DNA of 64,000 nt from UBA5336 sp964415675 (GCA_964415675.1 CAYQBG010000011.1:80351-144350); one strand, 5' to 3'; shown: positions 8,909 to 18,370, counted from the first letter of the stretch. Notes: generated by a model from the letters alone, not told the origin. Numbers and translations: made by a program.

Positions 8909-9225
8909 CAGAAGCTCGCTCCGCCGCCGAAGGAGAAGAAGGTCAGGAAGAAGGAGGTTGCGGCAAAGGCGATGGAGAGGCCGAACACGATCTGTAAGAG
9001 CTTGCGCATGCCCCCGCCCATTTCGCCGAAGGCGAGACCAAGGCCCGTCAGGATGATGACAATGGTGGCGAGGATCTTGGCCACCGGGCCTTCAATGGAT
9101 TCCAGTATGGATTCGAGCGGGGCTTCCCAGGGCATCCCTGAGCCGGCGGCATGGGCCGGCAGGGCGGTGACGGCGAGCGCCAGGGCTGTCAGCCCGAGGG
9201 CACGCATCTGCGCTTGGTTGATCAT
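8908..9225 (-). CDS. trbC: TrbC, VirB2-like conjugative pilin
   Basis: The major pilin subunit: 105 residues with a long signal peptide (about residues 1-28, ending LPAHAAGSG). Two hydrophobic segments follow, PVAKILATIVIILTGLGLAFG and IVFGLSIAFAATSFFLTFFSF, separated by a short basic loop (MGGGMRKLL). That is the VirB2/TrbC layout. RP4 TrbC is cyclised by TraF, and a TraF-type peptidase is encoded at 23440-24171, so a cyclic pilin is plausible here. Its start overlaps trbB by four bases. Confidence 0.93.
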   Translation of the reverse strand: MINQAQMRALGLTALALAVTALPAHAAGSGMPWEAPLESILESIEGPVAKILATIVIILTGLGLAFGEMGGGMRKLLQIVFGLSIAFAATSFFLTFFSFGGGASF

Positions 9226-10226
9226 GATGGGGTCCTTTCTGCGGGTTGGGAAAGCGGGTCCTCGCCGACCAGTCTCAGCTCGGGCTGGACCGGTTCGACC
9301 ATGTAGCCGTCGGGGCCGAGGCCGGTGACGCGCATGAGGGTTTCGACACGGCGAACGCCAGTGGCGCGCGAGATGAAGGCAATGAGATCGATGGCCTCGG
9401 CGATGAGGTCGCGCGGCACGCGCCTTGCGGCTTCGCCGATCAGGTGTTCCAGGCGTGTGAGCCCGGCGGCTGCCGAGTTTGCATGCAGCGTCGCGATCCC
9501 GCCTGGGTGTCCGGTGTTCCAGGCCTTCAGCATGTCGAGCGCCTCACCGCCCCTCACCTCGCCGACAATGATCCGGTCGGGACGCAGGCGGAGGGTCGAG
9601 CGAACCAGATCCGGCAGGGATGCGACACCGGGCTGGGTGCGCAGCGCCACCATGTCGGGCGCCGCACATTGCAGCTCTCGCGTGTCCTCGAGGATCACCA
9701 CGCGCTGAGCCGTGCCCGCGATTTCGGCCAGGAGCGCATTGGCAAGTGTCGTCTTGCCCGACGAGGTGCCGCCGACCACGAGAATATTGGCGCGTGAAGC
9801 CACGGCCTGCCGCAGGGTTTCGGCATGGGCAGGGCTGATTACACCCGAAGCAATGTACTCATCAAGCGTGATGACGCGGCCTGCAGGACGCCGGATGGCA
9901 AAGCAGGGCGCAGGCGCCACAGGTGGCATGACACCTTCGAACCGCTCGCCGCCGCCTGGAAGTTCGGCCGAAACGATGGGTGAGGCCGGGGTGACATCGC
10001 GCCCGATATGGGAAGCGACCAGACGGATGACGCGTTCGGCATCGGCGGCCATGAGGCGTTCGCCGGTGTCCTCGCGTCCGGTGCCCAGCCGGTCTAGCCA
10101 GAGACGCCCATCGGGATTGGCCATGATTTCGACCACGCCAGGATCGGACAGGGCGGCCTGGATGACCGGGCCGAAGGCGGTGGCAAGCATGGCGCTTGCG
10201 CGTTCAAGGGTGCGAACATCACGCAT
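9222..10226 (-). CDS. trbB: TrbB, VirB11-like T4SS traffic ATPase
   Basis: TrbB is the hexameric VirB11-type ATPase that switches the T4SS between pilus assembly and DNA transfer. I start at the ATG at 10226 (334 residues); the frame is open further upstream but only as a shadow of the preceding gene. Walker A VGGTSSGKTT is at residues 151-160. The Asp box ILEDTRELQC lies near 177, and the His-box region GEVRGGEALDMLKAWNTGHPG near 215-235. The C-terminus is the usual Trb form. The start overlaps the CopG-like gene by eight bases. Confidence 0.95.
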   Translation of the reverse strand: MRDVRTLERASAMLATAFGPVIQAALSDPGVVEIMANPDGRLWLDRLGTGREDTGERLMAADAERVIRLVASHIGRDVTPASPIVSAELPGGGERFEGVMPPVAPAPCFAIRRPAGRVITLDEYIASGVISPAHAETLRQAVASRANILVVGGTSSGKTTLANALLAEIAGTAQRVVILEDTRELQCAAPDMVALRTQPGVASLPDLVRSTLRLRPDRIIVGEVRGGEALDMLKAWNTGHPGGIATLHANSAAAGLTRLEHLIGEAARRVPRDLIAEAIDLIAFISRATGVRRVETLMRVTGLGPDGYMVEPVQPELRLVGEDPLSQPAERTPS

Positions 10227-10707
10227 CGCGCGCCCTCCCCGCCCGCTCCGGCGCGGCCTGGTGAAGCCGGTCAAGCTCGGCCTCGGTGAAGAAATCCCGG
10301 TCTTCAGCGAGGGCTTCATCGACGGCGCGCTGCAGCACACGCCGGCCGGCCTGCAGGTCACGGCCGAGCTGGGCAAGAAAGGCGTCGAAGCGTTCCTCGC
10401 CCTTGGCGCGGGCCGCATCCATGTGCCCCGGCGCGACAGGCGGCGTGACGATGAGGAAGTAGCGAATGAACAGGGCCAGCGTCTCGCTGATCACGAGATC
10501 CTTCTGTTCCAGCCGGTCGAGATGGCGGGTCAGCCGGTCGAGGCGCGCCAGGATGGTCGCGTCGCGGAGGTCATCCCTGGCCTCGGTGAAGAAGGCCGTG
10601 AGCGCGCGGTCGACAATGGTGCTTTCGGTCTCGTTTGGCCGGGCGGCAAGCGCGCGCACGCGGGCATGATTGATCTCGGAGACATAGGGGTGAAGGCGGG
10701 GTTTCAT
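10219..10707 (-). CDS. CopG-like transfer accessory protein
   Basis: A 162-residue protein found between traG and trbB in many alphaproteobacterial elements and usually annotated as a CopG-family regulator. The N-terminus (MKPRLHPYVSEINHARVRALAARPNETES) fits a ribbon-helix-helix: a short strand, then two helices. The rest is helical with a Leu-rich segment (LARLDRLTRHLDRLEQKDLVISETLALFIRYFLIV). It may regulate the transfer operon or assist the relaxosome; neither role can be read from the sequence. It overlaps traG by four bases and trbB by eight. Confidence 0.82.
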   Translation of the reverse strand: MKPRLHPYVSEINHARVRALAARPNETESTIVDRALTAFFTEARDDLRDATILARLDRLTRHLDRLEQKDLVISETLALFIRYFLIVTPPVAPGHMDAARAKGEERFDAFLAQLGRDLQAGRRVLQRAVDEALAEDRDFFTEAELDRLHQAAPERAGRARDA

Positions 10708-12680
10708 CGCTCGCGCCCTCCCCCGAACAGCCGTTTCTCGCTGACATGGTCCATGGCGTCGGCGTCGCGGACGGTACTGTCAAAGAGGGTGTTTTCGCGG
10801 GCCGGTTCACGCCCCTCTCCTGCGGCGGCGGGACCTGTCTCGACCTCCTGGTCCTGTTCGACATCCTGCCTGCGGCTGCGCTGTTTCCTTGGTCCGTCCT
10901 GCTTGTGCGAATCCGCCATCAGCTCGGCGTGCATCCAGGCGCGCAGGCCGGCCCATTCGCCCGGCGGCGTGTCGGCTGACACCTCGGCTGAAGGGGCCGG
11001 CACCGGAAGGACGCGGGCTGTAAAATTGCGGTCCTCGAAATAGCGCAGTTTCCGCGCGCGCAGCGGCGGCGAGCCCGACACCATGACCAATTCGTCGCTG
11101 GCCGGCAGCTGCATGACCTCGCCTGGCGTGAGCAGCTGGCGGGCCACTTCCTGGCGCGAGACCATTGTGTGGGTGAGCATCGGCGCGAGGCGGTGGCCGG
11201 TATAATTCTTCATGGCCCTGAGCTCGGTCGCCTCGCCGAGGGCGTCGGAGATGCGCCGCGCGGTGCGCTCATCATTGGTCGCGAACGCCACGCGCACATG
11301 GCAATTGTCGAGAATGGCGTTGGTGGGCCCGTAGGCCTTTTCGATCTGGTTCAGAGACTGGGCGATCAGAAAGGCACGCAGGCCGTAGCCCGCCATGAAG
11401 GCGAGTGCGCTTTCAAAGAAATCGAGCCGCCCGAGCGCCGGAAACTCATCCAGCATGAACAGGACATCGCGCCGCTTGCGTTCGCGCCCGTCAAAATCCT
11501 CCGTCAGTCGCCGGCCGATCTGGTTCAGGATGAGGCGCACAAGCGGCTTGGTACGCGACAGGTCGGACGGCGGAACCACAAGGTAGAGCGAAAGCGGCCG
11601 GTTGCCGGCCACCAGGTCGCCGATCCGCCAGTCGCAGGCCGAGGTCGCGCGAGCCACGGTGGGGTCGCGATAGAGTGAGAGGAAAGACAGCGCAGTCGAG
11701 ATGACACCGGAGCGCTCATTCGGCGCCTTGTTCAGAACCTCGCGCGCAGACTGGGCGACGGTCGCATGAACCCGGGGCTGCTCATCGCTGCCCACATGAT
11801 TGGTGGCGAGCATGCGTTCCAGCGTGTCGGTGATGGGCTGGGCCGGGTCGGAGAGAAGGGCGGCCACATTGGCCAGTGTCTTGTCCTCTTCGGCATAGAG
11901 AACGTGCAGTATGGCCCCGACTAGCAATGAGTGGGCAGTCTTGTCCCAGTGCGACCGGCGCTCGAGTATACCCTCAGGGTCGACCAGAATGTCGGCAATG
12001 TTCTGGACATCGCGCACCTCATGGGGCCCACGGCGGACCTCGAGGAGCGGATTGTAGCGCGGGGTTTCGGGATCGGTCGGATCGAAGCGCACCGCGCGCG
12101 AAAAGCCTGACCGCCAACCCGAAGTGATGTCCCAGTTCTCACCCTTGATGTCATGGATGACGGCTGAGTGCGGCCAGGACAGAAGTGTCGGAACAACGAG
12201 CCCGACGCCCTTGCCCGAGCGTGTCGGCGCAAAGGCCATGACATGTTCCGGCCCGGCATGGCGCAGATAGCGGCCCTTATACCGTCCGAGGAACACGCCG
12301 GTTTCATCAAGGAGCCCGGCCCTGCGGACATCGGCGGGCTCGGCCCAGCGTGATGAGCCATAGGTGGTCACACGCCGGGATTCGCGCGCCCGGAGCACGG
12401 CCCCGGCAATGGCGACAACCAGACCGGCAAAACCGCCACCTGACGCAATCAGCCCGGCCCGGTTGAAGACCTCCGGGGCATAAGCATTGTAAGCGTACCA
12501 CCAGGCAAAGAACCGCCAGGGCGGATAGATGCGCACCTCGAAAAGCGTGAACCACGGCGACCCCAGCCGGGGAGAGTAATCCAGGGCCGCCGCGGTCCAC
12601 TGCGCTGCGATGGACACCCCGATCAGGGCGGCCAGCAGGATCAGCAACACTTGCCAGAAAAGGATGGTCGTCAGTCTCAT
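10704..12680 (-). CDS. traG: TraG, VirD4-like coupling protein
   Basis: The type IV coupling protein that brings the relaxase-DNA complex to the secretion channel. I use the ATG at 12680 (658 residues) because it gives the expected membrane-anchored N-terminus: two hydrophobic segments at about residues 5-27 and 70-90. Walker A APTRSGKG is at about residues 150-157 and Walker B LFMLDEFPALG at about 405, with the conserved RAFLIAQSLNQIEKAYG after it. It is the first gene of the transfer operon; its promoter should lie in the 160 bp between its start and the hip operators. Confidence 0.95.
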   Translation of the reverse strand: MRLTTILFWQVLLILLAALIGVSIAAQWTAAALDYSPRLGSPWFTLFEVRIYPPWRFFAWWYAYNAYAPEVFNRAGLIASGGGFAGLVVAIAGAVLRARESRRVTTYGSSRWAEPADVRRAGLLDETGVFLGRYKGRYLRHAGPEHVMAFAPTRSGKGVGLVVPTLLSWPHSAVIHDIKGENWDITSGWRSGFSRAVRFDPTDPETPRYNPLLEVRRGPHEVRDVQNIADILVDPEGILERRSHWDKTAHSLLVGAILHVLYAEEDKTLANVAALLSDPAQPITDTLERMLATNHVGSDEQPRVHATVAQSAREVLNKAPNERSGVISTALSFLSLYRDPTVARATSACDWRIGDLVAGNRPLSLYLVVPPSDLSRTKPLVRLILNQIGRRLTEDFDGRERKRRDVLFMLDEFPALGRLDFFESALAFMAGYGLRAFLIAQSLNQIEKAYGPTNAILDNCHVRVAFATNDERTARRISDALGEATELRAMKNYTGHRLAPMLTHTMVSRQEVARQLLTPGEVMQLPASDELVMVSGSPPLRARKLRYFEDRNFTARVLPVPAPSAEVSADTPPGEWAGLRAWMHAELMADSHKQDGPRKQRSRRQDVEQDQEVETGPAAAGEGREPARENTLFDSTVRDADAMDHVSEKRLFGGGRER

Positions 12681-12839
12681 GCCCCGAGGCTGAGACCAAA
12701 TTGCCTTTTGGAACAGTGGGTTTTTCGAGCAAAAACAACAGGGTGCAGGCACACAGAAAGACCCCGCATGCATGCCCGGGCAGGCCGATCAATTCCGGAT
12801 GAGATGGCGTGAACCGGAATGAACCAACGCGAATCTGCA

Positions 12840-12911
12840 AATACGCATTCGCGTATTAACTTGAACTATACGCAATCGCGCATAAATAGGTTTCATCCGC
12901 GAACGCGTATG
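12840..12911. promoter_or_regulatory. Three evenly spaced palindromes, hipBA operator/promoter region
   Basis: Three 18-bp inverted repeats with 7-bp arms and 4-bp spacers lie at 12840-12857 (AATACGC/GCGTATT, perfect), 12867-12884 (TATACGC/GCGCATA, one mismatch) and 12894-12911 (CATCCGC/GCGTATG, one mismatch). Their centres are exactly 27 bp apart. A plausible promoter (TTGAAC at 12861-12866, TAAATA at 12883-12888) encloses the middle site. The last site ends 13 bp before the hipB ATG. HipB dimers probably bind cooperatively here for autorepression (inference). Confidence 0.75.
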
Positions 12912-12924
12912 GAGCCGACCGCCC

Positions 12925-13170
12925 ATGTCTGATCTTATCAGAAGCCCCCGAACCGCCGGCGAGCTTGTCCGCCGCGCCCGCCTTGATCGCGGCTGGACCC
13001 AGGACGTGCTTGCCGCCCGCATGCGGGTGCGCCAGGCCACGGTGTCGAAGCTCGAGGCCGGTGAGCCGGCCACGCGGATCGACATTCTCTTCCGGGCGCT
13101 GGCCGCGCTTGGCCTGCAGCTCACAGCCGGGCCGCGCGAAGCTCCGAGCGATATTGAGGACTTCTTCTGA
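12925..13170 (+). CDS. hipB: HipB-like antitoxin / autorepressor
   Basis: An 81-residue XRE-type helix-turn-helix protein. The HTH spans about residues 11-50 (AGELVRRARLDRGWTQDVLAARMRVRQATVSKLEAG), followed by a short dimerisation strand and an acidic tail (APSDIEDFF). HipB represses its operon and holds HipA inactive. Its stop overlaps the hipA start as TGATG. Three matching palindromes upstream are its likely binding sites. Confidence 0.92.
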   Translation: MSDLIRSPRTAGELVRRARLDRGWTQDVLAARMRVRQATVSKLEAGEPATRIDILFRALAALGLQLTAGPREAPSDIEDFF

Positions 13171-14477
13171 TGGCGCGGCGTCCCAGATCATCAAGGCTCA
13201 ACGTCTTCCTGAACGGCCGCCCTGTCGGCGTGCTTGAGAGGGCCGCCAGCGGTGCCATCAGTTTTGCCTATGGCGAGGACTGGCTCACCTGGCCGGCAGC
13301 CATGCCGGTCTCGGTGTCACTCCCGCTCTCGCGCGAAATCTATCGCGGCGCACAGGTCAGTCATGTCTTCGAGAATCTCCTGCCCGACGCCGACCAGGTC
13401 CGCGAGCGACTTGCCGCCGAGTTCAAGGCCGATGGCACAGACGCCTTTTCGCTCCTGGAGGTTGCCGGCCGCGACTGCGTCGGCGCGCTGCAATTCCTGC
13501 CCGATGGCGAGGCGCCCGGCGATAGGATTTCAATTGATGGCGACCCTTTCAACGAAGCCGAGATCGCATCCATGCTGCGCAGTCTCAAATCCTACCCGCT
13601 CGGCATGGACCCTGACACTGATGGCTTTCGCATCTCCATCGCTGGCGCCCAGGACAAGACCGCGCTCCTGCGACACAATGGCGAATGGCTCCGTCCGACA
13701 GGGGCCACGCCAACCACCCACATCTTCAAACCGCCTATTGGCGAGATCCACAATGGCATCGACCTCTCTGAAAGCGTCGAGAACGAGCATCTCTGCCTGA
13801 CGCTCTGCCGGGCGCTTGGTCTACCTGCCGCGCAAACAGAAATCGCCCGGTTCGAAGACCAGCGGGTCCTTGTCATTGAACGCTTCGACCGGCGGTGGGC
13901 GAAGGATGGCCGTCTGTTGCGACTGCCGCAGGAGGATTTCTGCCAGGCGCTGTCGGTGCCATCCAGCCGCAAATACGAAAAGGATGGCGGACCTGGTATC
14001 GGGCCCATTCTCAATCTTCTCGCCGACAGCGACCGGCCCGAGGAGGACAGGTACGTGTTCTTCAAGGCGCAGATGGTCTTCTGGATGCTCGGCGCGACCG
14101 ACGGCCACGCCAAGAATGTCTCAATCGCCCACGGCCCCGGCGGGGCGTTCCGTCTCACCCCACTCTATGACGTGCTTTCAGCCCAGCCCGTCGTGGATGC
14201 CGGACGCATCAGCCAGAACCAGTTCACCCTGGCCATGTCGCTTGGCGACAATAATCGCCGCCGCATGGACGTCATTACCATGAGGCATTTCCAGCAGACC
14301 GAAGCGGCCTGCAAGCTGCCCATCGGCACAACCGACCAGGTCCGCTCAGACATCCTCGCCGCCCTGCCCCAGGCCCTCGAGGCCACCAATCAGACAAATG
14401 CCCACGGCGTGCCCAGACATCTCATCGACAGTATCACAGCGGGCATCACCCACCGCGCTCAAACCCTCAACATCTAA
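13170..14477 (+). CDS. hipA: HipA-like Ser/Thr kinase toxin
   Basis: HipA toxins phosphorylate a translation factor (glutamyl-tRNA synthetase in E. coli) and induce dormancy. The 435-residue protein has the HipA N-terminal subdomain (LNVFLNGRPVGVLERAASG through HVFENLLPD) and the kinase core. SIAGAQDKTALL at about residues 155-166 contains the regulatory Ser/Gln loop, and THIFKPP follows at about 184. The catalytic GATDGHAKNVSI is at about 309-320, with PLYDVLS after it as the Mg-binding region. All key motifs appear intact, so the toxin should be active. The substrate of this homologue is unknown. Confidence 0.93.
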   Translation: MARRPRSSRLNVFLNGRPVGVLERAASGAISFAYGEDWLTWPAAMPVSVSLPLSREIYRGAQVSHVFENLLPDADQVRERLAAEFKADGTDAFSLLEVAGRDCVGALQFLPDGEAPGDRISIDGDPFNEAEIASMLRSLKSYPLGMDPDTDGFRISIAGAQDKTALLRHNGEWLRPTGATPTTHIFKPPIGEIHNGIDLSESVENEHLCLTLCRALGLPAAQTEIARFEDQRVLVIERFDRRWAKDGRLLRLPQEDFCQALSVPSSRKYEKDGGPGIGPILNLLADSDRPEEDRYVFFKAQMVFWMLGATDGHAKNVSIAHGPGGAFRLTPLYDVLSAQPVVDAGRISQNQFTLAMSLGDNNRRRMDVITMRHFQQTEAACKLPIGTTDQVRSDILAALPQALEATNQTNAHGVPRHLIDSITAGITHRAQTLNI

Positions 14478-14626
14478 AAGACCAAAGGGCTCCACCCGAG
14501 ACGATGACCCGGCATCGAAAGGGACAATATTGGCCTTCTCAGGACCGAGTGGCACTTCACGGCACGCTCACGCACCTCAGGCGAATACCGCCCCTATCTC
14601 ATTCTCTCTGTCATGGCTCCAATCTC

Positions 14627-17600
14627 TCAAGAAAAGGAGCCTCCGGCAAACCCGGGGAGGTTCAATGCTTCGAGACCACAAAGCGTGTTCACAAGCCGCA
14701 TCTGCTCGACCGTCTCGCATTTGGCCTCGCGCAGACGCTGCGCGCCGAAGACCAGCGCAAGCCCCTTGGCGCGGGACACCGCCACGTTGATACGGTTCAG
14801 CGAGAACAGGAAGTCCATGCCGCGCGTGGTCTCGTCGGCGGATGAAGCCGTCATGGAGACCAGGCAGACCGGCGCCTCCTGTCCCTGGAACTTGTCGACC
14901 GTGCCCACGCGGACGCCAAGCGGTAGCGCGTCGCGAAGGGCGTTCACCTGCGCGTTGTAGGGAGCAACGACGATGATATCGCTCTCGCGCATGGGTCGGC
15001 GCGTGCCGTCCTTCTCAGTCCATTCGCCGTGCATGAGCTCGGCGACCGCAGCTCCGATCGCGGCGATTTCCTCGGTTGAGACCTGCGCATTCCCTTCATG
15101 TGCGACCGGGACCCAGAAGGCCCCTGCCTCGGGGAAATGCGTACCGGTTACGGCCTGGCGCGCGGTATCGGGGTGGCTGGTCAGCCGACCCTCGTAGACC
15201 TGCTCCGAGATGAAGCGGCACACCTCGGGGTGCATGCGCCGCGAGACAGGCAGGAAGATGCCTCGGTCCGCCGGGATCGTCGCGTGATCGCCCAGCATCC
15301 AGTCGAGACAGGATAGGTAGGCAGGCTCGGGATGCGCGCCCTGGATCACCTGCGGTAGCTGACGCGGGTCGCCGACCAGCACGATGTTGCGCGCGGCGCG
15401 CCCCATGGCGACCATGTTGGCAAGACCGACCTGTCCCGCTTCGTCCACGAACAGCCAGTCCAGCGATTGCTCGAACTGCGGGCGCGAGAAGAAGAAGGCG
15501 GTGCCGCCGACGACATGGGCCTCTGCCAGCGCGGGGTCGTCGTTGAACGTGGCGCGGGTGATGCCAGTGAACCCCTCGGGATAGCCGTCGTCTTCACCGC
15601 TCACCTTGTGCGCGAGTTCGGCGTTCTCCGGCATGATGTCCAGGTCATTGTCCTCCAGCGCAAGAAGACATCCCATCAGCACATTGCGAATCGCCTCGTG
15701 GCTGTTCGAGGCCACGCCGACGCGTTGCCCTTTCCGAACCAGCGACAGGATCGCCCGCGCCGTGACGTAGGTCTTGCCCGTACCGGGAGGCCCCTGAATC
15801 GGCAGCACCGTGCCGTCCATCGCGCCGACGGCCGCGATCGTCCCGGCCACGGGATCGGCGCCATTCAGAAGGTCGGGCCTCTCGCCCGTGGTCAGGCGCG
15901 GGGCTGCGCGGGACAGCAGATCGTCGATGGCGGTAAACCGACGCGGCCCGCATTGATCCGCGATGACGTTGCGCAGAGCCGCGGCGATGACGCCGGTGTT
16001 GAGCGGCCAATCCGGGTGAAGCGTCAGGCGATCGGTCAGCAGATCGGTCTTCTTTGGCCCCGCCTTGAGGGTGATCTCTCGCCCGCTTCGGTCGAGCACG
16101 ATGATCTCTATGGTGGTTGGTGGTCCGTCAGCAACTGGCACGGTCGCCTTCTTGCCACCCCGCAGCTTCGTTTCCTGGGGTGGGAAACGATAGGTGCGCG
16201 CCATGGATCGCTTCACCTGTGCCGCCGGGCCAATAGCCTCGAGCCCGGCGAGCGCGTCGAGGTCGTCGATCAACTCGTCCTCATCCTTCGCCGCGCTATC
16301 GAAGACGGCCCATTGCGCCGGTTTCGCCTCGCGCTTGTGAAAGAGGCCTAGGTCGAAGAGCATCTGCTGGCGTTCCTCGGGCAGACCTGATGCGTCCAGC
16401 ATGGCACGCAGTTCTTCGGCTTCGGCGTCTTCCGCCTCTTCCTTGTCGCCCGCGTCCTCGCCCAGACGCGGCCAGGGGCCTTCGGGGCGGACCTGGACCA
16501 GCCAATCGCGGAGCTCCTCGGTGGAGATGCAGTCGATGCGGTTGTATTCCTCGATCTCGTCGAGGATCTGCTGCTCGCCCGTCTCGCGCCATCGTTCGTA
16601 GGCGACTACCGACCCGCCTGCCGTCGTTACCTCGCCATCCCGCTTACGCCCGTAGAAGGCTTCCATCGACTTGATCGAATAGTTCGCTTCCGAGCAGATC
16701 AGCCCACCGCGCACCACGGCGTAGAGATCCACGAACCGACGCTCGCGCAGGAGCCGGTCAAGAAACGCCTCACCGATTCCGTATTTCGTGGTCAGCCGAC
16801 GTAGCGCCGTTATCTCATAGGGTGCATAATGGTATATCCTCACATCCGGATGCGCGTGGAGCCGCGCCCGAAAGAACGCCAGCAGCTCCGACAGGGCCTT
16901 CGCCTCGGCCTCATGGTCATGCGCCCAGAACGCGTGGAAGGCCCCGTCGCACCACACGCCGTGCAGGTATTCGAGGCCTTCCTCGTAATGCGGATCGCCC
17001 TCGATGTCGTAGAAAATGTCGCCGGGCGTCGGCTCGGGAAGAAGGTCGAAGCCCTTGCCCGGCTCGGGCGTGCGTAGTTCGTAAGCCGGCTCTCCCGTCT
17101 TGCGGGCATGTTGAAGCCGAGCCTGCGTGACGAGCTTCGCGCGCGTTGTCTCCGCCATGCCGCGGATCGGGTGATCGAGGCGGGCAAGCGCTTCCATCGT
17201 CGTGATCCGCGCGGCCTCAAGCTTCTTCACCTGTCCACGGCTGATGCCCGCCACGTTGAAGAGGCTATCCTCGGCAACCCAGACGCTTTCACAATGGTCG
17301 GCCCAGCGGCACAAGGCGCAATCGGCGCAGGGGACGGGGCGCGTGGGCGAAGGGTCAGCCACGAAAGCCTCGAGCCGCGCCCGCGCGCCGCGTGCATAAT
17401 GGGCATAGTCGACGAGCCGCAGCGTCGCGCGCTCGCCGGAGCCGAGCTCGACATGGGCGAACTCGGGCGCCGCGCCCTGAACCTCGCCCAGAAGATCGGA
17501 GTAGAGCACCAGCTGCAGGAGGTGCTTCGGGTGCGGGCGGCGCTTCAGCTTGGTGTCGGCGACCTCGTAACTGAACGGTCCGAGCGCGGAGGGGCGGTCC

Positions 17601-17950
17601 ACGCGCTCCAGGAAGTCAGACCAGCCGCCCCAGTTGCCCGAAAGGAACGCGCCCTGAAAGACGACCTCGGCGCCTGTCTCCAGCGCCGCGCGCGTGGCCT
17701 CCGCGTCGTGCGCCAGATCGTTACGCGGGATCTCGACGACGCTCTTGCCCGATGCCTTCAGCCGCTCCAGATGCGCCATCTCATGCGCGTCGCCCTGCTT
17801 CTGAAGAAGCGCGGCATCCTCGCTATCCTCGCCGGGCTCGGGTCCCTCGCCACGCAGGTGCATGAGATCGAGCGTCGTCGCATGGGCACAGCCCATGAAC
17901 CGCATCAGATCGCTGGCCGAAAAGAGGATGTTGCCGCCCGTCGACTTCAT
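14627..17950 (-). CDS. TM0106-type RecB-like nuclease fused to UPF1-like SF1 helicase
   Basis: A 1107-residue three-part enzyme. Residues about 10-230 are a Cas4/RecB-like PD-(D/E)XK nuclease: VADTKLKR at about 130 and a Cys cluster CADCALCRWADHC at about 206-218 that probably holds an Fe-S centre. Residues about 310-490 are an RNase H-like DEDD exonuclease domain (YDIEGDP at 313, later YNRIDCISTEEL). The C-terminal half is an SF1B helicase: QGPPGTGKT at about 716, FVDEAGQ at 832, GDPRQLPQV, DKFQGQEA and NVAVSRAKG near 1050. All helicase motifs look intact. It follows a small gene at 17963-18370 by 12 bp, so they are probably one operon. A defence or repair role is inferred from domains and location. 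Confidence 0.9.
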   Translation of the reverse strand: MKSTGGNILFSASDLMRFMGCAHATTLDLMHLRGEGPEPGEDSEDAALLQKQGDAHEMAHLERLKASGKSVVEIPRNDLAHDAEATRAALETGAEVVFQGAFLSGNWGGWSDFLERVDRPSALGPFSYEVADTKLKRRPHPKHLLQLVLYSDLLGEVQGAAPEFAHVELGSGERATLRLVDYAHYARGARARLEAFVADPSPTRPVPCADCALCRWADHCESVWVAEDSLFNVAGISRGQVKKLEAARITTMEALARLDHPIRGMAETTRAKLVTQARLQHARKTGEPAYELRTPEPGKGFDLLPEPTPGDIFYDIEGDPHYEEGLEYLHGVWCDGAFHAFWAHDHEAEAKALSELLAFFRARLHAHPDVRIYHYAPYEITALRRLTTKYGIGEAFLDRLLRERRFVDLYAVVRGGLICSEANYSIKSMEAFYGRKRDGEVTTAGGSVVAYERWRETGEQQILDEIEEYNRIDCISTEELRDWLVQVRPEGPWPRLGEDAGDKEEAEDAEAEELRAMLDASGLPEERQQMLFDLGLFHKREAKPAQWAVFDSAAKDEDELIDDLDALAGLEAIGPAAQVKRSMARTYRFPPQETKLRGGKKATVPVADGPPTTIEIIVLDRSGREITLKAGPKKTDLLTDRLTLHPDWPLNTGVIAAALRNVIADQCGPRRFTAIDDLLSRAAPRLTTGERPDLLNGADPVAGTIAAVGAMDGTVLPIQGPPGTGKTYVTARAILSLVRKGQRVGVASNSHEAIRNVLMGCLLALEDNDLDIMPENAELAHKVSGEDDGYPEGFTGITRATFNDDPALAEAHVVGGTAFFFSRPQFEQSLDWLFVDEAGQVGLANMVAMGRAARNIVLVGDPRQLPQVIQGAHPEPAYLSCLDWMLGDHATIPADRGIFLPVSRRMHPEVCRFISEQVYEGRLTSHPDTARQAVTGTHFPEAGAFWVPVAHEGNAQVSTEEIAAIGAAVAELMHGEWTEKDGTRRPMRESDIIVVAPYNAQVNALRDALPLGVRVGTVDKFQGQEAPVCLVSMTASSADETTRGMDFLFSLNRINVAVSRAKGLALVFGAQRLREAKCETVEQMRLVNTLCGLEALNLPGFAGGSFS

Positions 17951-17962
17951 GGAAGTCTCCGC

Positions 17963-18370
17963 TCACGACTCTGAATCTAGAGCATCGAGAATTCGCTTCA
18001 GCTGCGTCATGGATCGGATGTTGAAGCAGACAAGGTCGGCCTTCCCAAGCTGGGGCATCTTCTCCATGGATGAATGTCGTCCATACAGCCTGTCACCGTT
18101 CTTGCCAGTTCTCACGTAGAGACGATCCGACGGGGACCGCCGGAACGCCAGATCCTTGTCGAGTATGGAAGAGACGGCAGACTCCAGAACCCAAAGATTT
18201 GCAGGTACGCTAGGATTCTGTTCGAACATGAGCTCGAAGCGAGCATGCGCGTTGTTCGTATAGATGTATCGCCTGGCTTTCGAAGCCTGATGACCCATGG
18301 GATGTGTGCTGCAAACCTCATCAAGTCTGCGCACGATATCCAGTTTCAGTCGTTCGCGGTTGTCCGGCAA
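17963..18370 (-). CDS. Unrecognised 135-residue protein, partner of the nuclease-helicase
   Basis: I do not recognise the family. The 135-residue protein is basic and soluble with no membrane segment. It has a helical N-terminus (RERLKLDIVRRLDEVCS), a central part rich in Arg/Tyr (KARRYIYTNNAHARFELMFEQNPSVPANLWVLE), a segment YVRTGKNGDRLYGRHS, and a C-terminal LVCFNIRSMTQLKRILDAL. The same strand and the 12-bp gap to the 1107-residue nuclease-helicase make an operon likely. The regular codon use and protein-like composition argue that it is a real gene. Confidence 0.72.
   Translation of the reverse strand: MPDNRERLKLDIVRRLDEVCSTHPMGHQASKARRYIYTNNAHARFELMFEQNPSVPANLWVLESAVSSILDKDLAFRRSPSDRLYVRTGKNGDRLYGRHSSMEKMPQLGKADLVCFNIRSMTQLKRILDALDSES

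Noticed and set aside
10227..10418. N-terminal extension of trbB
   Set aside because: It overlaps the CopG-like gene and has Arg/Ser/Pro shadow composition; the ATG at 10226 gives the normal family length.
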